Source: Ruminococcus bicirculans (ex Wegman et al. 2014) (GTDB taxonomy: Bacteria > Bacillota > Clostridia > Oscillospirales > Ruminococcaceae). Taken from it: 64,000 nucleotides of DNA. The notes under the pieces were generated by a model, which worked only from the letters and a program-made list of their open reading frames with translations, made no database searches and was not told the origin of the DNA. Made by a program: the position numbers and the translations under genes. The stretch spans positions 124,001-188,000 of the forward strand of contig NZ_HF545617.1 in NCBI RefSeq assembly GCF_000723465.1, given 5' to 3'. Position 1 is the stretch's first letter; every line of letters begins with the position of its first letter. Of this stretch, positions 58,751 to 64,000 are shown piece by piece.

Positions 58751-59428
58751 ATGGATAGCTTTGTGCGAAAATATGGAAGATATGTACCCTTTGCTTTAAC
58801 TATTATCATAATAATTTGCTGTGCTCTTTTTCTGAAAGACCATGAGTTTTCTGAGATACTCAGTTATTGCCCGGACAATTTGTGGCTTGCCGCATTTGTT
58901 ATTCTGGGGTTTTATGGATTAAAGTCCTTGTCGGTGGTATTCCCGCTTGCGGCTATTTTTGTGTGCGTAGGTGCAATATATCCGTTCTGGGTGGGCATTT
59001 TGTTGAACGTAATAGGACTATCGGTTTGTTTTACTGTTCCTTATCTTGTGGGAAGGATATCTGGTGGCGATATCATGCGTGTTATTGAGATGAAATATCC
59101 TAAGGCACGGAAGCTTGTAAATTATGGGCATGACAATAATCTGTTCGCCTCCTACATTTCAAGGGCAGTGGTAGTTGTGCCGGGCGACCTTGTTTCAATG
59201 ATACACGGCGCACTGCGAATGCCTTACAGACCATATCTTCTAGGCTCGATAATGGGAGTGATGCCTGAAATGCTTGTGCAGACATATATTGGAGCACAGT
59301 TGAAGCATTTGACAATAAAATCAGTGCTTGTGATGATAGCACTCATAGCCGCAACGCTGGCTTTTTCGCTGATACTTAATAAAAAGGTCAGCAGGAGCGG
59401 CAAGCAGATGGACAAGGAAGATTTTTGA
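58751..59428 (+). CDS. TVP38/TMEM64 (VTT domain) membrane protein
   Basis: 225 residues with about six hydrophobic segments. The VTT/SNARE-associated pattern is present: FYGLKSLSVVFPLAAIFVCVGAIYPFWVGILLNVIGLSVCFTVPYLVGRISGG, then ISRAVVVVPGDLVSMIHGALRMPYRPYLLGSIMGVMPEMLVQTYIGAQ. DedA/VTT relatives include lipid scramblases; the substrate here is unknown. SD GAGGAG close to ATG. Monocistronic, with a terminator directly after. Confidence 0.87.
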   Translation: MDSFVRKYGRYVPFALTIIIIICCALFLKDHEFSEILSYCPDNLWLAAFVILGFYGLKSLSVVFPLAAIFVCVGAIYPFWVGILLNVIGLSVCFTVPYLVGRISGGDIMRVIEMKYPKARKLVNYGHDNNLFASYISRAVVVVPGDLVSMIHGALRMPYRPYLLGSIMGVMPEMLVQTYIGAQLKHLTIKSVLVMIALIAATLAFSLILNKKVSRSGKQMDKEDF

Positions 59429-59436
59429 TATATGTA

Positions 59437-59473
59437 CAAAAAAGCGGACTGATAACAACAGCCCGCTTTTTTA
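59437..59473. terminator. Bidirectional terminator between TVP38-like gene and cotJC
   Basis: AAAAAGCGG-CTG pairs with CAG-CCGCTTTTT around ATAACAA, with A and T runs on either side. Confidence 0.85.
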
Positions 59474-60070
59474 TTATTTGTCAAAGCTAGGATTGAAAGC
59501 GTAGAAATTTTTGCTGTCAAGCATATCCTGAATAAGTCTTAGTCCTTCGCCGAAGCGCTGATAGTGGACTATCTCACGTTCACGAAGAAACTTGATAGGA
59601 TCACGGACATCGGGATCGTCAGCAAGCCTGAGAATGTTGTCGTAGGTCAGGCGGGCTTTTTGCTCAGCAGCAAGGTCTTCGTGTATATCAGCAATAGCGT
59701 CACCGGTACTTTGGAAGATTTCCGCAGAAAATGGTACACCAGAGGCGGCTATAGGGTAAACGCCTGTAGTGTGGTCAACAAAATAGGTGTCAAAACCACT
59801 GTCTTTTATCTCCTTGAGGGAGAGGTCACGGGTCAGCTGATAGATAATAGTGCCGATCATTTCGATGTGGGCAAGTTCTTCTGTGCCGATATCGTTGAGT
59901 ATTGCCTGCACTTCACGACAGGGGGCTGAGTAACGCTGATTGAGATAGCGAAGCGCTGCACCAAGCTCGCCGTCAGGGCCACCAAGCTGCGAGATAATGA
60001 CCTTAGCCAAAGCAGGATTAGGGTTAGCGATCTTAACGGGGTATTGCAGCTTTTTTTCATATTGCCACAT
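59474..60070 (-). CDS. cotJC: Spore coat protein CotJC (manganese-catalase fold)
   Basis: 198 residues. Ferritin-like manganese-catalase domain: LGAALRYLNQRYSAPCREVQAILNDIGTEELAHIEMIGTIIYQL has the metal ligands (E, E-x-x-H), and the second pair lies in IHEDLAAEQKARLTYDNILRLADDPDVRDPIKFLREREIVHYQRFGEGL. CotJC sits in the spore coat and may detoxify peroxide. It is the last gene of cotJABC; its start overlaps the cotJB stop by one base. Confidence 0.95.
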   Translation of the reverse strand: MWQYEKKLQYPVKIANPNPALAKVIISQLGGPDGELGAALRYLNQRYSAPCREVQAILNDIGTEELAHIEMIGTIIYQLTRDLSLKEIKDSGFDTYFVDHTTGVYPIAASGVPFSAEIFQSTGDAIADIHEDLAAEQKARLTYDNILRLADDPDVRDPIKFLREREIVHYQRFGEGLRLIQDMLDSKNFYAFNPSFDK

Positions 60071-60333
60071 TAGTCAACACTCCTTTCCCACGGAAAAGGT
60101 GATGTTACCCATTCCCATTTCTTGGACGAATTGTTCTGCGTGATCGTCAATGGTCCATATTTCTCATTGTATTGCGCAATAAGCTTCTCTTTTTCTGCCT
60201 TGTGGCGGGCAAAATATGCCAGACCATCTCTGCAGGTAGGGTGGCTGTCGAGGTAAAGATTAGCCTCTACAAGGGCAAAGCTGCACGCCTGTATCTTTCT
60301 AAGAAGCCTCTCCTTTTCACTTAGTATGGGCAT
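60070..60333 (-). CDS. cotJB: Spore coat protein CotJB
   Basis: 87 residues. LLRKIQACSFALVEANLYLDSHPTCRDGLAYFARHKAEKEKLIAQYNEKYGPLT is the conserved CotJB domain, and it ends WEWVTSPFPWE. SD GGAGG. The gene overlaps cotJA by 17 bases and abuts cotJC, giving tight translational coupling. Confidence 0.94.
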   Translation of the reverse strand: MPILSEKERLLRKIQACSFALVEANLYLDSHPTCRDGLAYFARHKAEKEKLIAQYNEKYGPLTITQNNSSKKWEWVTSPFPWERSVD

Positions 60334-60565
60334 TCTTTACAGCCTCCTCTCCTATAAAAGGTTTGTCTATGGACGGGAAGATAGTTCCTCTTGAAAGTGC
60401 TACATCTGCCTCATAAGGTTTCTCCCACATCTGAAAAGGCACATATGCCATTGCCAGCGGCGTGTCCTCAGGAAATCTTCCTTTCGGAAAAGGGCAGGCA
60501 GGTGTGTTATCCTCTGTGTCGTCAGCAAGTATCCTGCCTAACGACAGATTGTCAAACATATCCAA
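60317..60565 (-). CDS. cotJA: Spore coat associated protein CotJA
   Basis: 82 residues from a TTG start at 60565 with SD AAGGAG; an ATG two codons later is possible. The conserved core TPLAMAYVPFQMWEKPYEADVALSRGTIFPSIDKPFIG is diagnostic. It heads the cotJABC operon. A sporulation-sigma promoter is expected upstream (60566-60660), but I could not identify one with confidence. Confidence 0.93.
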   Translation of the reverse strand: MDMFDNLSLGRILADDTEDNTPACPFPKGRFPEDTPLAMAYVPFQMWEKPYEADVALSRGTIFPSIDKPFIGEEAVKNAHTK

Positions 60566-60787
60566 ATAAGTTCACTCCTTATGTTGTCTGAATCTCATAT
60601 ACCACAGGTTTCGTGTGGCTGTTTTATCATATGCAGCTTATAAGTCAGTGGTGTATGTATGCAGGATATTATCAAAAAACTTGCAAATCGTTCATTGAAA
60701 ATACACAAAATTAATTTTCTGTGAACGCGCATATTGTTTGTAACAATAAACATAGTTTAAATAACGTTAAATTTGTAAGATTTAATA

Positions 60788-60817
60788 TTGACAAATCGGG
60801 CTTCTGCGTGTTATATT
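60788..60817 (+). promoter_or_regulatory. livJ promoter
   Basis: TTGACA (60788-60793), 18-base spacer, TATATT (60812-60817). Confidence 0.7.
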
Positions 60818-60872
60818 AATACTATTGAAAAAAGCATATGCAGTGACATATGTGAACGAAGGAGAGATTATT

Positions 60873-62075
60873 ATGAAAAATGTCAAGAGAATTCTTGCAT
60901 TAACAGTTTCGGCTGCCCTTGCAGTTTCTTGCTTTGCAGGTTGCGGAAACGGTGCAAAAAAGAACAGCGATACTATCGTTATCGGCTGCAGCGGTCCGCT
61001 CACAGGTGACGCTGCACAGTACGGCGTTGCTGTTAAGAATGCTATTGAGCTTGCTGTCAAGGACGTAAATGACGCAGGCGGAATAAACGGAACAAAGCTC
61101 TCATACGTTTTCGAGGACGATGAGGCTGACTCAGGCGATAAGGCTGTAAATGCTTATAACGCACTGAAAGACAATGGTATGCAGGTAATGGTCGGAACAG
61201 TAACAACAGCTTCTTGCCTCGCAGTTATTGAAAAGACAAAGCAGGATAACATCTTCCAGCTCACACCTTCTGCTTCAGCTCAGGACGTTATCAAGAACGA
61301 TAACTGTTTCCAGGTTTGCTTTACTGACCCTAACCAGGGTAAAGGTTCTGCCGACTATATCGCAGAAAACAAGCTTGCTACAAAGATAGCTGTAATTTAC
61401 GACAGCTCTGACGCTTATTCATCAGGTATCTTCAACACATTCAAATCCGAGGCTGAGGCTAAGGGTCTTGATATCGTTGCAGAGCAGTCATTCACAAAGG
61501 ACAGCAAGACTGACTTCTCAGCTCAGATAAGCGCAGCTAAGAATGCAGGTGCAGACCTCGTGTTCCTGCCTATCTACTATCAGCAGGCTTCACTTATCCT
61601 TACACAGTGCAAGTCAGCTAACTACAACCCAACATTCTTCGGTTGCGACGGTCTTGACGGACTTCTTTCTATCAAGAACTTTGATACTTCACTTTGCGAG
61701 GGCGTAATGCTCCTTACACCATTTGCTGCCGAAGCTCAGGATCAGGCAACTCAGGACTTCGTTAAGAAGTATAAGGACGCTTACAACGGCGAAACACCTA
61801 ACCAGTTCGCTGCAGACGCTTATGACGGCGTAATGGTACTTGCAGAACTCATGAAGAAGGAAGGCATCACAGCTGATATGTCTGCTTCTGATATCTGCGA
61901 TAAGCTCAAAAAGGCTATCTCTGATAAGGACTTCTCATATGACGGACTTACAGGTACAGGCATGAAGTGGGGCGAAGACGGTGCCGTATCTAAGGACCCT
62001 AAGGCTGTTATCATCAAGAATGGTGCTTATTCTGCACTGACAGCTGATGACATTGCCGCTTCTACTGCTCAGTAA
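60873..62075 (+). CDS. livJ: Branched-chain amino-acid ABC transporter, substrate-binding lipoprotein
   Basis: 400 residues from ATG 60873 (SD GGAGAG); the frame opens at 60825. Signal peptide with lipobox CFAGC. Periplasmic-binding fold type I (Leu/Ile/Val-BP): IVIGCSGPLTGDAAQYGVAVKNAIELAVKDVNDAGGINGTKLSYVFEDDEADSGDKAVNAYNAL and MVGTVTTASCLAVI form the first lobe and its ligand loop. It delivers leucine, isoleucine or valine, or related ligands, to LivHM. The gene is followed by a strong terminator, so it can be made in excess over the permeases. Confidence 0.93.
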   Translation: MKNVKRILALTVSAALAVSCFAGCGNGAKKNSDTIVIGCSGPLTGDAAQYGVAVKNAIELAVKDVNDAGGINGTKLSYVFEDDEADSGDKAVNAYNALKDNGMQVMVGTVTTASCLAVIEKTKQDNIFQLTPSASAQDVIKNDNCFQVCFTDPNQGKGSADYIAENKLATKIAVIYDSSDAYSSGIFNTFKSEAEAKGLDIVAEQSFTKDSKTDFSAQISAAKNAGADLVFLPIYYQQASLILTQCKSANYNPTFFGCDGLDGLLSIKNFDTSLCEGVMLLTPFAAEAQDQATQDFVKKYKDAYNGETPNQFAADAYDGVMVLAELMKKEGITADMSASDICDKLKKAISDKDFSYDGLTGTGMKWGEDGAVSKDPKAVIIKNGAYSALTADDIAASTAQ

Positions 62076-62114
62076 TAGCTGAAATGAAGTGCGTACAAAG
62101 AGTACGCTTAATAT

Positions 62115-62152
62115 GAAAAAACCGGCAATTGCGAAAAATTGTCGGTTTTTTT
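62115..62152 (+). terminator. Terminator after livJ
   Basis: AAAAAACCGGCAATT and AATTGTCGGTTTTTT pair with one wobble around GCGAAA, with a T run. Confidence 0.9.
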
Positions 62153-62173
62153 GATTTATTTCATTAAAATGTG

Positions 62174-62202
62174 TTGCAAAAACTACGGGGTTATGTTATA
62201 AT
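62174..62202 (+). promoter_or_regulatory. livH-livM promoter
   Basis: TTGCAA, 17-base spacer, TATAAT; transcription would begin near 62209. Confidence 0.78.
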
Positions 62203-62222
62203 TTATTGTATATTGTGTTTAT

Positions 62223-62267
62223 GACAAGGACAGATGTAATATATGTGATTACATCTTGTGCTTTGTC
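62223..62267 (+). promoter_or_regulatory. Leader hairpin of livH mRNA
   Basis: AGATGTAAT pairs with ATTACATCT across ATATGTG, and the outer GACAA with TTGTC. It starts about 14 bases into the predicted transcript and lacks a T run, so it is more likely a stability or regulatory element than a terminator. Confidence 0.55.
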
Positions 62268-62294
62268 TATTCCAAAAGGAAGGAATGTTTGTAT

Positions 62295-63176
62295 ATGGGT
62301 TTTCTTAATAACCTCATCAACGGAATAAGCCTCGGCAGTATATACGCAGTTATAGCTTTGGGCTATACGCTTGTATACGGTATTGCCAAAATGCTTAACT
62401 TCGCACACGGCGATGTTATTATGGTGGGCGGATATGTTATATTCACCTGCATGACCACATGGGGACTAAACTCTTGGCTTTCCATAGTTCTTGCAGTTAT
62501 TGCCTGCACACTTCTAGGTATAGTCATCGAAAAGGTGGCGTATAAGCCGCTCAGACAAGCTACTTCGCTTGCGGTGCTTATCACTGCCATAGGCGTCAGC
62601 TACTTTTTGCAGAACATCGCACTGCTTATATTCGGTGAAAAGCCTGTAAACTTTACATCAGTTGTAAACGTGCCGAGCATCAAGCTTTTTGACGGACAGA
62701 TAGTTATTTCCGGAGAAACATCAGTTGCAATAATCGTATCTATACTCATTGTAGTTGGTCTTTCATTGTTCATCAACAAAACCAAGAGCGGACGTGCAAT
62801 GCTTGCAGTATCTGAGGACAGAGGTGCAGCTCAGCTCATGGGCGTAAACATCAACCGCACTATCTCTCTTACATTCGCTATCGGCTCAGGTCTTGCCGCA
62901 ATTGCAGGCGCACTGCTTTGCTCAGCTTATCCTACGCTTCAGAACACCACAGGCGCAATGCCTGGTATCAAAGCGTTCGTTGCGGCGGTATTTGGCGGTA
63001 TCGGCTCAATACCGGGCGCTATGATCGGCGGTATCCTTATCGGTGTTATCGAGATACTTGGACGTGCCTATATCTCACCGCAGCTTGCCGACGCTATCGT
63101 TTTTGCTGTTCTTATACTTGTGCTTATCATCAAGCCTACAGGTATCCTCGGCAAGAAGATAAGCGAAAAGGTATAA
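62295..63176 (+). CDS. livH: Branched-chain amino-acid ABC permease LivH
   Basis: 293 residues from ATG 62295 (SD AAGGAAGG); the frame opens at 62256. Eight or so membrane helices. LivH landmarks: NGISLGSIYAVIALGYTLVYGIAKMLNFAHGDVIMVGGYV at the N-terminus and RAMLAVSEDRGAAQLMGVNINRTISLTFAIGSGLAAIAGAL, the cytoplasmic loop that meets the ATPase. FVAAVFGGIGSIPGAMIGGILIGVIE is typical. It forms the channel with LivM. Confidence 0.94.
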   Translation: MGFLNNLINGISLGSIYAVIALGYTLVYGIAKMLNFAHGDVIMVGGYVIFTCMTTWGLNSWLSIVLAVIACTLLGIVIEKVAYKPLRQATSLAVLITAIGVSYFLQNIALLIFGEKPVNFTSVVNVPSIKLFDGQIVISGETSVAIIVSILIVVGLSLFINKTKSGRAMLAVSEDRGAAQLMGVNINRTISLTFAIGSGLAAIAGALLCSAYPTLQNTTGAMPGIKAFVAAVFGGIGSIPGAMIGGILIGVIEILGRAYISPQLADAIVFAVLILVLIIKPTGILGKKISEKV

Positions 63177-63244
63177 AAGTCAACTTAAAATTTTCGAGCA
63201 GACTTGCTTTGCAGTTCTGTTTTATCTGAAAGGATTGGTTTTTT

Positions 63245-64000
63245 GTGAAAAAAGAAGGGGCTAGCGCAAAAACAAAGTTTTTTAAGCCGCAGACCAGAAA
63301 AAGCTTTATCACATACGCAATGGTGATAGTTGCCTTTGTGGTAATGCAGATACTCAGCAGCGGCGGATATATCTCAAGTATGCTCACAGGACTTCTTGTT
63401 CCTCTGTGTGTATACTCTATACTTGCAGTATCCCTTAACCTGACAGTTGGTATACTTGGCGAGCTTAGCTTGGGTCAGGCAGGCTTTATGTGCGTTGGCG
63501 CATATACAAGTGCGATATTCTCTATCGTTACTTCTGAAACTATTGAAAATGTGTGGATCAGATTTCCTTTGGCTATCCTTATAGGCGGAATAATTGCCGC
63601 AGTGTTCGGCATACTTATAGGAATACCTGTTCTCAGACTTAAAGGTGACTATCTCGCTATCGTTACACTTGCGTTCGGTGAGATCATAAAGAACGTTTTC
63701 GCAGCACTTTACCTTGGTTATGATTCTAAGGGTGTTCACGTTTCTCTCAAAAGTCTCTCAAACCTTAACCTTGAGCCTGACGGAAAGCTTATACTGAACG
63801 GCCCTCAGGGTATCAGCGGCACACCTAACGATTCTACATTCATTATCGGCGCTGTTATGTTGCTTATCACTCTTATCATTGCCTATAACTTTGTATATTC
63901 AAGAACGGGAAGAGCAGTAATGGCTATCAGAGATAATGTTATCGCAGCCGAGTCTGTAGGTCTTAACATCACAAAGTATAAGCTTGTTACTTTTGCATTG
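63245..64000 (+). CDS. livM: Branched-chain amino-acid ABC permease LivM (5' part, runs off the window)
   Basis: 252 residues visible and no stop before the end of the window. The GTG at 63245 is chosen; SD AAAGGATTGG is about 10 bases upstream. Markers: PLCVYSILAVSLNLTVGILGELSLGQAGFMCVGAYTSAIFS, LRLKGDYLAIVTLAFGEIIKNVF and GRAVMAIRDNVIAAESVGLNITKYKLVTFA, which is the ATPase-contact loop. It follows livH by 68 bases. The ATPase genes livG and livF are expected beyond the window. Confidence 0.93.
   Translation, partial: MKKEGASAKTKFFKPQTRKSFITYAMVIVAFVVMQILSSGGYISSMLTGLLVPLCVYSILAVSLNLTVGILGELSLGQAGFMCVGAYTSAIFSIVTSETIENVWIRFPLAILIGGIIAAVFGILIGIPVLRLKGDYLAIVTLAFGEIIKNVFAALYLGYDSKGVHVSLKSLSNLNLEPDGKLILNGPQGISGTPNDSTFIIGAVMLLITLIIAYNFVYSRTGRAVMAIRDNVIAAESVGLNITKYKLVTFAL

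Noticed and set aside
60566-60660. Sigma-E or sigma-K promoter for cotJABC
   Set aside because: Several ATA-rich hexamers could be forced into a match, but none has the expected spacing of about 14 bases with both boxes.

Overview
The window looks like a chromosomal segment of a spore-forming, low-to-mid GC Firmicute of class Clostridia, most likely a Ruminococcus-type gut or rumen bacterium. The reasons are: Gram-positive operon pairs (recX, cdaA-cdaR, dgt-dnaG-rpoD); spore genes (spmA-spmB, cotJA-cotJB-cotJC); two T-box leaders; an anaerobe's hybrid-cluster protein; a NifU-like/GGGtGRT pair; cytoplasmic glycoside hydrolases; and strict TTGACA-N17-TATAAT promoters. The species name is an inference. 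No rRNA, tRNA or CRISPR array was seen.

Layout. 1-9.2 kb: the tail of a gene that may be recA, then recX, a lipoprotein, a candidate small RNA, rimO-pgsA, a Cys T-box followed by cysE-cysS and a degenerate membrane cyclophilin, and a cytoplasmic GH26-like hydrolase. 9.3-20.2 kb (mostly minus strand): an FAD protein, the c-di-AMP pair cdaA-cdaR, an IS481-type element inserted just upstream of the cdaA promoter, a YitT-like membrane protein, a DUF2130 protein, hcp, spmA-spmB and a plus-strand AbrB-type regulator. 20.3-31 kb: an apparently inactive GH25-like membrane protein, an Rrf2 regulator, rpoD, dnaG, dgt, yigZ, rpmE, a second candidate small RNA, pyrE, a cytoplasmic GH74-like protein, a lone ABC ATPase and a divergent nitroreductase. 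31.5-45.9 kb: GGGtGRT and NifU-like genes, glgB with a divergent TetR regulator, yfhO, a PIG-L deacetylase, galT, a Leu T-box with leuA, ppk and a small zinc-ribbon membrane protein.

46-58.2 kb: a MarR regulator and a Cys-rich miniprotein precede a complete sortase-assembled pilus operon. Its order is a coiled-coil miniprotein, signal peptidase I, a 1919-residue LPETG adhesin, an LPTTG major pilin, a class C sortase, an IPQTG minor pilin and a second sortase. The most striking observation is here. The best start codon of the second sortase is out of frame with the rest of the gene. The two frames meet at an A8 tract that contains the classical A_AAA_AAC slippery heptamer, followed at once by a zero-frame stop.

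58.2-64 kb: a 58-residue protein, a TVP38/TMEM64 membrane protein, the cotJABC spore-coat operon, and a branched-chain amino-acid ABC importer (livJ, livH, and livM running off the end).

Functionally the window combines housekeeping (translation, replication, lipid, cysteine and leucine synthesis), storage polymers (glycogen branching, polyphosphate), surface structures (pilus, YfhO/PIG-L) and spore formation. Amino-acid supply is visibly regulated at the RNA level.
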